DNA of 64,000 nt, from NCBI GenBank assembly GCA_002286855.1, contig NRSV01000022.1, positions 1 to 64,000 on the forward strand, given 5' to 3'. The notes beneath the pieces were generated by a model. It was not told where the DNA came from. It saw only the letters and a list, made by a program, of their open reading frames with translations, and made no database searches. Positions within the stretch are counted from its first letter, which is position 1. Each line of letters begins with the position of its first letter. The position numbers were made by a program, and so were the translations under genes. Below, in pieces: positions 31,485 to 44,493 of this stretch. This DNA comes from Bipolaris cookei (lineage: Eukaryota > Ascomycota > Dothideomycetes > Pleosporales > Pleosporaceae).

Positions 31485-33021
31485 AAGAGTCTTGAGATGT
31501 CTGTATAACGTATATCCCCCCTTCCTTCTCCCAAGGAAGATCCGCAAAAAAAAATCAGCACGCTATTCTCAAGATACGAGATGGATCTGCAATTACTACC
31601 TCGTATCTTTTTACCCGCCCATCCATCCCACGTTGCTATATCAAAAAAAATCTAATAGTATGCAAATCATCCCGTTTAAATGAGAAACCCTAATTTACAT
31701 TTCTCGCCCATCTCCGCGTCTAAGAAAAGCACACACTACCCACACACGCACATACTTAACCCCAACCCCAACCCCAACCCCCAACTACTGTTTCATCCAC
31801 GCAAGCATCATGCCAACCCCAACCCCCAAACCCCTCGTATTCCTTCCCGCACTTTCAAGTCATAGCCACACAGCCACAAACCCGTTCAGCCACACTATGC
31901 CCAGAGCTAAAAAAGAATTAGAACGAGGAATACACCAAGCAAGGCTAAGGAACGCGTCCATTGCACTTGTCGTTCATTGCGCGTAAACCTTATTTCTTGT
32001 TTTATTTTATTTTAAGATTGGGGTTGTTAAAGGCATTGTTTTTGGGGTGGATTGGAGAAGTGAGGAGGAGCTGAGAATAGAGGGGGTTAATTAGGAAAGA
32101 ATCAAGGATGAAGGATGAAGGGGGGAGGTGGGGAATGGAGGTGATGTGAGGGTGACATTGCTATGTATCTTTTCTGGATGTATTGGGGACTTGAGGTGGT
32201 GTTGATAGACACGGGATTGTCGTAAAAATAGGGTAGTAGTAGTCGAGATCAAGACTAGTACGTAGGTTTGGGGAAGGAATGGACTACGTACATGCAATAT
32301 TTAGCAACAGAACAGAGTGCTTCTCATTTTTCACTTTCAAAGTAGATACATCAATACCAATCAACCATGCCAAGTGCAATATACTGATAAACAGCTTTAG
32401 AGAGATAAGTAAAATATAAATAAATAAAATATATAGAAAAAAAACTTTGCGTGAACCCTTTTGATGGGACCCAGGTCGCTGCTACAAGAAAGAAAAAGGC
32501 TTCCTTTATGTGGAAAGCAGCAAGAACAAGATAGATCATCTCCAAATCCGAACCTGATAATCTCTTCTCTTTCTCTCTTTCTCTCTCTCTCTTTCTCTCT
32601 TTCTCTCTTTCTCTTTCTCTCTTTCTCTCTCCCCCTTTCCCTATACTCTAATAAATGTGACAATCCGACGCTTCGGCATACACGCCGTCCGTCTGCCTTT
32701 TTTTCTAGACGGCGCAGTCAAAGTTACAAAAATAAACAAAGGCGGACCTTGGGCAGATCAAACGCTGTTTATGTGCCAGGAAAACATCCTTGTCGATGCG
32801 CCAAAACTCCAATCATCATGGGATACACCAAAAAGCTCTGTCGTCTTGCCTATGACTCCTTAAGCCATCCTTCCCTATGGCGAACCATGGGCTCCATATT
32901 GGCGACGGTAGCTGCCTGTAACTATGCTCTTCCAATGGTCTTCTTGAATCTTACAATACTTGCATGCTTGCAAGAGAAAAAATAAAACAAGTCTTGACCC
33001 AGTCTTGGGGATGCGTGTTCC
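31485..33021. other. Intergenic region, low complexity
   Basis: No supported gene. 31759-31784 is a run of CCCCAA units. About 32570-32635 is a long C/T microsatellite. Open frames across the microsatellite are artefacts of the repeat. Confidence 0.45.
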
Positions 33022-34741
33022 TTACAGCACGCCACCAGGCAGAGGTGTGCTTCTATTCTGGTTACCCCATCCAAAGCTCTCCGTCTGGGGGTTTACAGGC
33101 CGTACGTCGTTGCCGCCCACGGTGCTGACGTGACCTTCTTGTGGTGCGGCATGCTTCCTAAGCATGAACATTGGTTTCCGGCCTTCTTTGTCAAGTTGCT
33201 TGAACAAAATCAAAGGCCTCTCGTTCAGTCCCAAACATCGCTCTTGATCGCCATGAACAATATACAAAGCATACTGTCGCCAGTCTGCTGTAATATTATA
33301 TTTCTTAAGCGCAACTGGAAGGACTTTGTGACAGGGATCATCGATGGAAACGCGGAACGACTTGAATATTTCAACTTGCGGGTTCGTGGAGGGCGTGGAA
33401 GAGGAGGTGCTTGACGTGGGGGCGTTCATTGAGCTAGAGCCACCAGAAAGTGGAGGATCGCGCTCTTCGGGGTTCGGTGTAGGCGCAGCATTGTTTCGCA
33501 TAGGTCGCGAGGATAGTGGTGCGGGAGTGGCGCGGGGATCGCGGTTCCGGTCGGATATGGAGTTGGCGTCGGAGTTCCACGTGTTGGTTTGGCTCCAGCC
33601 AGAGTTGGTGTCATGGTCGTGGCTGCGGGGTATGTCGCGGCTGTATTGGCGACTTTGGGATTGTGTGTATGCGGGCGATGTAGGCGAGGGTTGGGCAATG
33701 GAGTTGGGCGACATTTGTGGACCGCCACTGCCGAGGGATGCTGTGAGGTGTGAGGAAGCTGCGACGGCTGCTGCTGAGGGATCCAACGAAGAATGATCGA
33801 CAAGGGCACGATGTTCTTGGATAGTTGGAGAGGGATTTTTTGGCGCAGACCCAAGGAAAAGCTTCTTGGTGGAGAACTTACGCGACAGACTGCTTCCAGC
33901 AGATCTCTCTTGAGTTGCTGGTGGGGAGGTGAGGGTGTGCTCATGGGGAGTGGGAAGTGGCTGGTTGTCTTTCAACATGCGAATCAGTGGTAATATCTCC
34001 TCACGCAGGCGCTTGTTCTCGTCCATGACGCGGCTAAGGTCTTCTCGGAGGTGGCGCAGTTCCGATTCGGCCGTATGGATACGTTCGTCACGCGCTTGAA
34101 CTACGCGGATGACTCTGGCAAAGTCGTCTTGTGTAGGTGGGGCTTCCTGTGCCGATGTGTCGGCAGCTATGCATTGTTAGGGCCTGGAGGGTGTGAAGAA
34201 AAACAGATGGCAAAAAAAAGAAAAAAAGAACACGCACACAATGGAACGTAGTCATCTGGATCCATGGGCACATTCTGCCGCATCTTGATGTCATAGACGG
34301 CCTTGAGAATGGTGAGGCGGTGGCCCACACTGCCCACACCCAGTTCTTTCAGCTCCGCATGCTGTAGTGCGGCCAGTACGTCCCCGGTAATGCCCTCATC
34401 TGTAGGAGAGAAGATTAGTAAAAACACACATACACACAAGCAGAGCCAAGGCGGGCGGAGCAAGGCCACGTACTAGCAAAGGTATCCGAATATTGCTCGA
34501 GGCCGAGGTCGGCTATGAAATCGGCCGTCTGGTCTTCATTCCACTCCATGATGTGCCCCGTTGGGCTGCTCTTGCTGTCGCGGGAATGGGTAAAGGTGGT
34601 GGGCGTGTGTTCGGTGCTGAGGGGGCCGGAGCTGGTGGGCGAGCTTTCATACTCGACGGGCAGGGTCGGACTGGAGATGGCCTGGCGCTCAAACTCGTCA
34701 TCGGCATCCGAATCCTCGTGGTACTTTGTGGTGTAGGCCAT
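33022..34741 (-). CDS. STE50: Ste50-type MAPK adaptor (SAM and RA domains)
   Basis: Three exons: 34474-34741, 34238-34399 and 33022-34166. The donor of intron 2 is taken as GTGCGT at 34237 because it alone keeps the frame. The product is about 524 residues. Ste50 tethers the MAPKKK Ste11 to Cdc42 and membrane sensors in pheromone, filamentation and osmostress signalling. The SAM domain spans exons 1-2 (MEWNEDQTADFIADLGLEQY, then NEGITGDVLAALQHAELKELGV). A coiled segment follows (AESELRHLREDLSRVMDENKRLREE), then a long Ser/Pro-rich linker and a C-terminal RA domain (EIFKSFRVSIDDPCHKVLPVALKKYNI-type start through FMLRKH). The ATG 34741 is used; the open frame upstream begins only with TTG. Confidence 0.92.
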
Positions 34742-36411
34742 GACGCGAGGGGGCGAAGGTGGAGTGGCAGCAGGAGGAGGAGAGGCCGAGGACTGGCACA
34801 GAGGTAGAGGAAGAGATGTGGATAGAGAGAGATATCGAATCTCGGCCGGTGATGATGCCAAGGCCTCTCTCTTGCAAGCAGGCAGGCTCGTGGAGGGACA
34901 AGGTCTGTGTTATCGATGGCGGTTCGGCGCTAGACTCGAGGCTGGCCCCAGGGCGATTGGGGCACCCTGTCTGAGACGAAGCGAGATTGAGACGGCGTGT
35001 TTCGTCGATGGCGGGAGCAGGGCGGGAGTGCAGGCTCAGTCTCAGATGCACAGCTAGCTGGTGGGGCAGAGGTGAGCAGCAAGGCGGGGAGAGGGAGAGG
35101 GTTGTCGTCGCCGGGCGAGTGGCTTGTGGCTAGGCGCTTTGTCGTCCGTCGGCCTGAGGGGGAGAGGGCGTGTCGTCAAAGCAAGCAGCGGCGGCGGGCT
35201 GTGCATTCGACCGTGCGAGCAAGATGACGAGCAGATGCAACAACATGCACATGCGCCGGTAGGACAGCACAGCACGCAGGCCGGGGGGAGGATGGAACAA
35301 AGAGAGAGATAATGGGAGAGAGGGAGAGAAGAGAGCGCTGGCGAGAAAGAAAAGAAAGAACGACAGCGCCAACAGGGCGGGCAGGCTGCGTCTGCTTCTG
35401 CATCTGGATTGCCAATACCCTATACCGTCCGACAGGCGGCTAGCTGGGCAGCCGGCGGCGTCCGTGCTGGCTCGACGCTGTTGCTTGGAAGCCAATATTG
35501 CGATAAAGCATGCAGGTACCGACCTCGCCCGCTAACGTCCCCTACAACTCCATGTACCTGTATGTAAGTATATAGTACATGCACACCCAGCTCCAAGCAT
35601 CAAGCATCAAGCATCAAGCTCCAGGCCACACTACACGTAACATTCCCCCGCACACCCCATTGCCCTTGGCCTCTCCTTGCTTTTGCCTGGACATACTGTA
35701 CCCTGCCTCTACATACCACCGCCCCAGTCTAGTACTATTAATCACTATCCTGTGCTCGCCCTCTCCCTCCCTATTGCTATCCCCCTAGCCACACGCTCCA
35801 CTCATCTCATGCGAACTCGGGATCTTCACCGCCAACGCTTAAGTAAACTAAACCCCTCCTCTACCCCGGCTGGCCCGTCGCCAAATCGGTTACTTCCGCC
35901 CGCCGCACCTCACGTCGCACCTGACAAGGAAAGCTGCCATCCCTATATTACGACATACTACATCGCCGGCCCCCCCCCAGTAGCGATAAAGCACAACCCC
36001 ACGCGCGCCCCCAACCCACGTGAACAGGATCAGCAGCTACCGCGACTTTGGGAAGCTGACCCGGTATTGCTCTCTTCCAACGTCGTCCCTGGAGCCTCCT
36101 CTTTCTTTTTTTCGAAATCGCCCACCAATCCTCATTCCCCTTTACTATCTCCACTCGGCTTTGTTTTTTTGTTACTAACCCCCTTCTCGATCCAATAAAA
36201 TCACCTGATTCCGGGGGAAAAGAGCCAATCCCATACTATACCCAATCACACCTCCACCAACCACCCCCGGCCAACCTTCATACCAAAAAAACACTCTCCT
36301 TTCTTTTCAACTATCCAAAAACCATCCAATTACCGGAACCCGGCCACCACCGCTCCCTATTCTCCACATAAAACATCCGATACACACATACGCAGTATCG
36401 CCATTAGCATC
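34742..36411. other. Long divergent promoter region STE50 / 36412 gene
   Basis: About 1.7 kb without a supported gene. It contains purine- and pyrimidine-rich tracts and a short AAGCATC tandem repeat near 35597-35620. Long leaders are common for signalling adaptors, but nothing specific can be read. Confidence 0.4.
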
Positions 36412-36882
36412 ATGTCCGACACCCCCATCCCCGTAACCACGCAGCAAGCCCAGTCCGGCATCTCGCGCGACCTGCGCAACAATATCTACTCGGCCCTGCT
36501 CGCCGGGCCCGGCATCCGCAACATCGAGGCCACGCTCGACGAGTCGCTGCGCTCATCGGGCTTCAAAGACGCTCTCCGAGCTTATATTACCGAGCTCTTC
36601 CGCTCGGGCCAGGCCACCACGTGCGAGGAGGCCAGAAACCTCGCTATGCAGCGTATCCGCGAGCACACGCGTCAGTTAGATGGCAGCAGCAACAACAACA
36701 AGCAGTCGCAGTCCGCTACAAACGGTCTCAGCGATGACCAGCTCAACGGCGGTGACGGTACCGTGGACGACGCCCTAGAATTCGATCTCAAAATCCCCAA
36801 ATCAGCTATTGATGCCGGGGCTAAGACTGTCATGAAAGAGTTGGAAAAGGTGTGTGAGATTACCTACGAGGATGATAAGTGA
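36412..36882 (+). CDS. Small conserved-looking hypothetical protein
   Basis: A single-exon frame of 156 residues with good fungal codon bias (many C/G third positions), starting MSDTPIPVTTQQAQ. The first 90 residues are predicted helical (ISRDLRNNIYSALLAGPG, LDESLRSSGFKDALRAYITELFRSG). A Ser/Asn/Gln linker follows, then a C-terminal part with acidic residues and a helix (VMKELEKVCEITYEDD). There is no signal peptide or membrane segment. I do not recognise the family. The compact helical N-terminus suggests a small nuclear or cytosolic complex subunit, which is only a guess. Confidence 0.75.
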   Translation: MSDTPIPVTTQQAQSGISRDLRNNIYSALLAGPGIRNIEATLDESLRSSGFKDALRAYITELFRSGQATTCEEARNLAMQRIREHTRQLDGSSNNNKQSQSATNGLSDDQLNGGDGTVDDALEFDLKIPKSAIDAGAKTVMKELEKVCEITYEDDK

Positions 36883-37610
36883 TACCTCTTCTTGTTTCAT
36901 TCTCATTCATCCATCGCCCGCTCTATCTCTATCATCTATCAAAACTATGGATTACTACTACATACTCCATTCCAAGAGGCCACATGTCAGTCAAACTACT
37001 GTAGGGCCAATGTCACCGTTGCAAACGCTGTCTAGGGTCCCTTTACGGACCCTTGCATCTGCCACCTAGCAGCCCTCGGATCCACTATTCCCCAGCATAT
37101 CTATGCACAACACACACACATACACACACACATATACATACATACTCTCTGCACCACCACCACCACCACCACCTCGTCATCATCATCACACCTCAGCAGC
37201 AGAGAATGCAGACTTGTACATGTAGACAAGATTCCATGTAGGTACAACTTCTTGTTCAACAAACAACCTATGTAGCCCCATTTACCACCATAGTACCAGG
37301 GAAATACCCTCGTCACATCAGACATCAATCAATCATCCAATCAACACAATACAAATATTCTTCTTCTTCTTTTTCTTCTTCTTCATAAAATGAATTCTCA
37401 TTCATTCACTGCGTCATGGCAACTACTGCTGCTACCAATGTCTCATCATCATGCCTCTCCAATTACCCCAGCTTTGCACTCATCCAGAACCATCCAAAGG
37501 CCCTATTCGCGCATCGCCTTGCCGTGAAGAAAAAAAAGCTAAACCCGTCTCTCATGATGGCTATATCCTCCCAGTCCGACTCTTCTGCCCTCCTCTGCTA
37601 CAACTTTTCC
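36883..37610. other. Convergent 3' region
   Basis: Region between two convergent genes. It has CA-type and CAC microsatellites (about 37108-37175) and a CTT run near 37359-37384. No gene seen. Confidence 0.4.
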
Positions 37611-40278
37611 TTAGTTGTACAGATCCTCATCCTCGCCACCAGCACCAAATGTGTTCTGGTCGCCACCAGCCGCGGCGTTCTCCGCGTCAGGGAAGCGGAA
37701 GAAGCTGGAGCCGCCGGAGTTCTTCATTGATTGCGCAAAGGCCTCGTACCGGCGGATCTCGACATCGGTCACCGAACGACGGGCAGAACGCATAGCCTCC
37801 TCAAAGTGCGCCTTGGTCAGCACAGGTACTGGGTCCTCCTCGTCAACTTCCATGTCGACATCCTCTCCAGCAGCCTCACGAGCCTTGCGACGCTCAATGT
37901 CAATCGCAATCGACTGCTTGATCGCCAGCTTGACGGCACGCTGAGTGACGAAACCAAGATCGGCACCAGAAAATCCGTGTGTGTTCTGCGCAATGAAGTC
38001 GATGTCAACGTCATCAGCCACAGGTGTCTTGCGGAGCTGAGCCTTGATGATGCTGACACGTGACGCCAGATCAGGCAGAGGAACGTAGACAAGCGTGTCC
38101 AGACGACCAGGACGGCACAGCGCGTTATCAAGCTGCTCCGGTCGGTTGGTAGCACCGATGACGAAGACGTTCTTCTTTGATGTCATACCGTCCATCTCAG
38201 TCAGAAGCTGGTTGACGACACGGTCCGAAGCACCGCCAGCGTCGCCTTGAGATCCACCACGCGATTTGGCAATAGAGTCCAACTCATCAAGGAAGACAAC
38301 GCAAGGCGCCGCGGCACGAGCCTTGTCGAAGATGTCGCGGATGTTGCTCTCAGACTCACCGAACCACATGGAGAGCAGTTCGGGTCCCTTGATGGAGATG
38401 AAGTTGGCCGCACACTCGTTGGCGACAGCCTTGGCTAGAAGCGTCTTACCGGTACCAGGAGGACCGTAGAAAAGCACACCTCGTGATGGGGACATGCCAA
38501 ACTTGAGGAACTTGTCTGGGTGGTCAACGGGATATTGCACGGACTCAATGAGCTCGCGCTTGACATCCTCCAAACCACCAATGTCCTCCCACCGGACGTT
38601 GGGCACCTCAACAACAGCAACCTCACGGAGAGCTGATGGGTTGGACACACCAAGAGCGAAGCGGAAGTTCTCCATGGTGACACCGAGCGAGTCGAGCACT
38701 TCGGCATCGATGGTGTCCTCATCAAGGTCAATCAAATCCATCTTCTCACGAATCTGCTGCATGGCGGCCTCGGAGCACAGCGACGCCAAATCCGAACCGA
38801 CATAACCGTGGGTCTCGGCAGCGATGGTCTGCAGGTCGACATCGTCGGCGAGCTTCATGTTCTTAGTGTGGATCTGCATGATCTCGAGACGGCCGGTGGG
38901 GTCGGGAATACCGATGTCGACCTCACGGTCGAAACGACCGAAACGACGAAGAGCAGGATCGATCGAGTTAGGACGGTTAGTGGCGGCCATGACGACAACG
39001 TTGGAGCGAGCCTTCATGCCGTCCATGAGGGTAAGCAGTTGAGAGACAACACGGCGCTCGACTTCACCGTTGGTCTTCTCACGCTTGGGCGCAATTGAAT
39101 CGATTTCATCAATGAAGATGATGGCGGGCGAGTTCTTCTCGGCCTCCTCGAATGCCTTGCGCAGATTTGACTCTGATTCACCAGCCATCTTGGACATAAT
39201 CTCGGGACCGTTGATCAGGAAGAAGAAGGCACCAGTCTCGTTTGCAACGGCACGAGCCATCAGTGTCTTACCAGTACCGGGAGGGCCGTACATGAGAATA
39301 CCACGCGGGGGCTTGATACCAATCGACTTGAAGAGCTGAGGATGCCGCAGTGGCAGCTCAACCAGCTCTCGGATCTGTGCCATCTGCTTTCGGCAGCCAC
39401 CAATGTCGTCGTAGCCGACCTCGTTGAGGTTGCCCTCTTCATCTTCACGCTGGATGGGCTCGCCTTCGCAGTGGATGACGGTATCTTGCGCGACGATACC
39501 AAACTCTGGTGGGTCGACTTCAACGACCTTGAACTCGACTTGTCGCATACCACCGCGGGCTGTGAAGGTGTCGCCTTGGCGGACCGGTCGGTAGGCTTCA
39601 CGGAAGTATGGCGCAAGGAAAACATCGAACAGTGAACCGGTGATACCCTCGACTGTGTCGGCGATAGGGAGGACTGCGATGCGCTTGGCCTGTCATAGAA
39701 GTCAGAATTGAGCAGAAATCGCAGTTTTGTAATAATGACACATACATATTTGATGTCGGGGCACGGGTGGATGGTGATAACGTCGCCGTGCTTGACCCGC
39801 AAGTTGTGGCGAACAACACGGTTTATCCGCGCTGAGCCGTCATCGAGATCGTCATCAGCCAGCACAATGAGGACAGTGTCCTTTCGCTTCTTGCCCTTTA
39901 CCAGGACTGTGTCACCGCGGAAGAGCTGGAGGGTCTCCATGGTGTTGTTTGAGAGAGCGATAATAGAGTTGTCATCGTTGACGGCGTCGGTAACGCTACA
40001 GAGGTAAGTATCAATTCAAAGTTTCGTTTCCAGATTTACTCACATCAGCGAGTTTGGCTTCTTCTTCTTCTTGAGAATGGCGGTCGCGGTCTCATCGTTC
40101 TGTGGCGGGTTAGCGGGGCCGTCGCATCAAGAGCATTGGTCAGTGCCTACCTCCTTGGGCTCAGCACCATCCGGGTTTCTATCAAGACGTAAGTGTGTTG
40201 TCCATTTTAAAGCCGGTGGCAACCAACTCACTTTGAAAGGTCCGGCTTCGGCTTCGTGTGGTCTGGTTCAGCCGACAT
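37611..40278 (-). CDS. CDC48: AAA ATPase Cdc48 (p97/VCP)
   Basis: Five exons: 40232-40278, 40151-40178, 40044-40099, 39746-39995 and 37611-39689, joined in frame into about 819 residues, the usual length. The hexameric unfoldase extracts ubiquitylated proteins in ERAD, chromatin and ribosome quality control. The start is MSAEPDHTKPKPDLSK. The second to fourth exons give NPDGAEPKE, the KKKKKPNSL basic stretch and the N domain (ALSNNTMETLQLFRGDTVLVKGKKRKDT). The D1 ring has GPPGTGKT (about residue 265) and FIDEIDSIAPKREK. D2 has GPPGTGKT (about 540) and FLDELDSIAKSRG. The C-terminal tail ends EDEDLYN, close to the conserved DDDLYS/HbYX-type end. The many small 5' exons are typical of fungal CDC48. 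Confidence 0.96.
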
Positions 40279-41327
40279 ATTGCTGATGTGTCTATGTGGT
40301 GTGCCGCGGGATTCGGTATTCTGGTACAAACAGTGACAGTTGACGCAGCAACGTAGGTGTGAAGGGTATCGGTGGGTAGGGTAGGGGTTTAGATGGAGTT
40401 TAAACGACCTTCAGTGCCTGGGGCGTGGTGGTTTAAGTAAGTTGGAGCTTGAACAGTCGGTGATCTCACTGTTAGAGCTAGCTCGATGTTGCCTTAAGGT
40501 CCGTGCTCGGGCCGCGACGCCATTGGAAGTTGCTGGAACCGCTTAGACAAGCAAAACTAAGTACTAAGAAACACTGTGTCCCCTTCACCGTGAGCTGTAT
40601 CCCATCACCAGCTACAGGCGCCGGCTTGGCCAATCATTGTCCCGTGGTGCCAATACTAGTCGTACCCGACTGAGACTGGCGTTGCTACGCGTCCTCCTGG
40701 AGCCTGCTACAGCCTCATTTACGCCACCATAGGAACGCCAAGAGAGATATCCATATCAATTCTTCGGGTATTTACGATAAGTGAATCTGACCCGAACCCG
40801 CCGGCGGAGTATAACAGTTTGACATGCCCTTACTGTTTCTCGCTCTCTCTAGATATTAATAAGACTAATGGCCAACGTGCTCCAGCAAAAGCAAGGTGAG
40901 GTGGTTTCACGTGGTGATGGAGGGGGCCTTCACGTATCGATAAGGCATATTGCCCGAAGCCCCGATTTCGTATAGTACAATGTCCGCCCGCTGGTATTAT
41001 GAGACAGTAGCTATTCAATTTTGTCAGTTCAACAGCACATGTGTCCCACTGAAATATAAGAATAGAAGACTTATACTGCTATGAACCATTTGCGAGATAT
41101 GAAAGTACTGCTCGTCAATCCTCAACCAAGCGCAAATGTCCATGGCTCGCCTACTACGCTCAAAATATTGAATAACTACTACTACACAACACCCATTTCA
41201 TAAGTGAAGGGTCACATCACAGCCAGCAAAATGCAAAGCGATTATCAATTCACAGGATAAAATATTAAATTCCCTGCAAAATCTCTCATTTCGAAAGCAT
41301 AAACGTACGAGCCTCATCTTATCATGA
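40279..41327. other. CDC48 upstream / MKT1 downstream region
   Basis: No supported gene or repeat. It separates the CDC48 start from the distal end of the MKT1 reading frame. Confidence 0.4.
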
Positions 41328-41546
41328 CTATTCCCCATAGTTTAGCAATGAAGCCAGTTCTCTCATATGCTCATCAAGGGCTTCCAAGTCCTCTTCTTTC
41401 GCCCTTGGATCGGCTGCCTGACATTGTCTCAGGCCCCGTACGGCACCCCTGACAATTCGCAATCGAGTCTTCTGAGCTATGTAATTTACCACTTCCCTTC
41501 TCAACATGCGCCTTAACCCGTCAATATCCTGGTCATTTGCGCGGTA
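41328..41546 (-). pseudogene. Stranded C-terminal coding tail of MKT1
   Basis: After the TAG at 41549-41547 the same frame stays open for 72 more codons. It begins YRANDQDIDGLRRMLRREVV and ends ELASLLNYGE before a second TAG at 41328-41330. The sequence is helical, charged and protein-like, as expected for the end of the protein, and shows no frameshift. Confidence 0.7.
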
Positions 41547-44013
41547 CTATCGCCGTTCAGCGAGCCATTGGTTCGTCTCCGTCCAGGCTTGCTTGGTGGC
41601 TTCTGAGATTGTCGTGCTGCTCGCACTGTTAACTCCAGCATAGATAGCGTCCCACATGGAGAAAGCCGTCGTGAGGTCTTCAACAAAGTTGAGTGACTGT
41701 GGGAAGTAGCGTGTTGATGCCGTTTCAATTACGCGGGCTTTAGTTTCCGCAGCGGTGGGATCGGCGTCGTTACTAAGTAACTCATCAAGGTAGGATTTGA
41801 CGGCAATGCTCAGTGCGCAGTTGCTCGGTAAAAGGAAGGGAAGTCTGATGAACATTAGCATGTTACAAGAGACGAAAAATCTCCAAAATCACTTACTTCA
41901 TAGCGACTGATGTAATATCAACGTGGCGATTGGCACAGCCAGTCAAAAACATGTGTGTACACGCCACTTCGACAAGTTCCCGCAGTGTCTGACGAACAAT
42001 GTTGATGATAGAGTTATATCCGAGAAGGTGTTGGCTAAGAGGACCAGTGAAGCCAATCGGTCGGTGGTGCAAAATACCAAGACCGGCAACGCGAGATACT
42101 AGCATGTTCGAGTTTTTGTCCTTTGCTGTGGGTTTGTTAGCTATATGAACCTCTCTGGGTCTAAAACTATTGACTTACTGCTGCCGCGCATTGGTGCGCC
42201 ATTGTATGTAGGGAACATGTTGATATCTGAAGTTAGAAGACCCATGCGGATCAACTCGACTGCCAGCACCGCTGCCTCTTCATGCTCTGGCCTACCCTTG
42301 AGTTCAGAGATAACAGCAACAAGAACCTTTCCCCATTGGGTCAAGTTGTGCGTCTTCTGATCCACGTATTCACGCAAAGCGAGGAAGCGCCATATTGAGT
42401 TGTAAAGGATCTCGGTGGAGGACGCGAGTGGATTCTTATGTTCCTTATTAGATATGGTCTTAGCAGCGAAGTCAGCATCTTGCAAAGACAAGATGGCTGC
42501 CCCGAGGGTTCCACAATCCTGGTGTTCATGTTAGTACCAGAAGAAAGCTAGTTGGGAAGATTGCTTACCTTGTATTTTCCAACGGCGTCTTTGAAGGTGG
42601 ATTCCTTGACATTCCATGTGTCGACAATGAAGGGAGCTTGTGCTTCTGATGGCCTCTCGACGTGAATAGTGGTAGATGCCAGTTTCCTATTTGAATCCGG
42701 AGGCGAAAACCAGTTTGTCTGCTCAAGATTGTTGTGTCGATACCAGTTGTGCAGAGAGCTGGAAAGCAGGTTTATGACTGATGTCCGTAGTGGGATTAGT
42801 TTAGAGCTCACAAGATTCCTGTATTCCGGCGAGTCTCCTCCGTCCATAGGGGGAACTTCGAATATCTCGCCAGTAGTACGCCATTGAAGGATGCGTGGGC
42901 TGATGAGACCCTTTGACATGTAGTGTAGGATCTCATCTGGTAGCCTGCGACCCAGGTATTCGACCGCATCATTTGGTATAGAGGCCGGGTTCTGAGGCTC
43001 AATCTTTCCGTCCTCTGTGTAGACAGGATGGTTCTTGACAGCCAGGCGTGCCTTTTGGTACCTAGTCACATACTCTTTCCCAGAGGGTGGGACATCGTTG
43101 TTGCTAACGACAACAGAGTAGCCCGACTGGCCGTTGCTCATAATCATCTTGATGGCACTATAGGGCTTCAAAAGCTCTGCCCTGTTTGGCGCATCCAATA
43201 TGGGAAGTGTGGGGAGGAATGGTGTTCCAGCCAGTATGCAAGTGTCAAGAAAGATGTCGTCGGAAATCTGAGGAGCGCTGACGAACTTGGACAGATCGGC
43301 TATACACTTTTCTCGTCGTATGAAGGTGAATTGTCGCGCCTCAAAGTCCCATGATATGATGAGTCTGGTGGCCTCGAAGATGAGGGTGTCTGACGAAGCG
43401 GCGATAGCGTGGACGTATTCGGTCTTCTCAAGATATGCCAGCTGTGCATTGTTAGGTCTTGCTGTCACGTCTGTGTTGTGTCTGTTACCTGAGCCCAGGC
43501 ACTGTAAGGTGCGACCGTCCAGCGAGTCTTTTGTTTGGTAAGAATAGATTGCAATGCGCGGAAGAGGTCTTCCGGTGTGACATATGCTACAACCAGTCAG
43601 TACCGTATGCAAAACATGTCCTCTCTGACTGCCATACTTGACTCTCCAAACCGAGCGACTGAAGCTTCGGCCTGGTGACTGTCGTACAAATTCCATGCAT
43701 CTGCATTCACGGTCGCCTCTGCGGTCTTATGTCCGAATGGATTTCCTTGCTTTGTAATGTCCAACCCACTAAATACAAAGTAAGGTTCAATCTCGAAACT
43801 GCGGAAAGCGGCCAGATCTTCCTCGATGTGTTGCGCCAATGCCAATGGGAGACCTCCAAGTGCGGGGACGAGGGGCTCCTTTGCGCGGGGGTGGTTGAGA
43901 ATACGCTGGTTGAGATACTCGGCGGCCTCAATGCCTATGCGACAGCCACGCAGCTGCTCGAGCTCACCCGTCTCGCTGAAGGCGGCCGTCCATTGCACGA
44001 AGTCGCGGATCAT
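41547..44013 (-). CDS. MKT1: Mkt1-type PIN/XPG-fold post-transcriptional regulator
   Basis: Six exons: 43638-44013, 43489-43586, 42569-43441, 42179-42518, 41897-42125 and 41547-41844, giving about 737 residues to the first stop. Mkt1 partners with Pbp1 and controls stability and translation of nuclear-encoded mitochondrial and other mRNAs. The N-terminal XPG-like PIN fold is clear (IGIEAAEYLNQRIL, PYFVFSGLDITKQGNPF, WTVAPYSAWAQLAYLEK, AASSDTLIFEATRLI). The C-terminal Mkt1 domains follow (EILYNSIWRFLALREYVDQ, FTGPLSQHLLGYNSII). The first stop is an in-frame TAG followed by 72 well-conserved-looking codons, so this allele is probably truncated by a recent C-to-T change, or the sequence has an error. 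Its start is divergent from the oxygenase gene. Confidence 0.88.
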
Positions 44014-44493
44014 GGCGCCAGTCGCGTGTGTGGCTTGCCAGATAGGCAGTAGGAATGAGGAGTAGAATTAGTGAAAAGGTTGTACAATATAAGTTTGAAA
44101 ATAATACCGTGGTACTGGTGTGCTAGGACTATGGCCAGGGCAACCGTGGATGAATTGGAAGTGTTTGCGGGGCGCTTGTGTAGGGAAATTGGGAGCTCCG
44201 ACGCAGCTCCACGTCTTGGCGTGTAACGTGGGAACTTTGGAATCCCTGCTCAGCCGGGCTCTAGTTCAGGTACAGCGCCGCACTGCTACACGAGTGCATG
44301 GCGTATGGAGGTGCAGTCAATGAGCGGGCGGCACAGTTCAACTAGAAAATCCTAAACTTGGAAATTGCAAGCATTGCACCCTCTCTGCGTAGATTTCGTT
44401 TAGTGCATCAGCCATCGGAATACGAACATTGCCCCTCACTTGGGTTATCTATAACCTTCATTATTTCAACCTCCTATACGAACTTTCTACAAG

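Noticed and set aside
32461..32985. 174-residue frame across the C/T microsatellite
   Set aside because: Its length comes from the repeat, which translates as Ser/Leu/Phe runs. The rest has no protein character.
41547..41549. Idea that TAG is recoded as an amino acid in this organism
   Set aside because: TAG ends several clearly complete genes here (TUF1, HIBCH, TEM1 and the MKT1 tail), so C-to-T mutation is the simpler reading.
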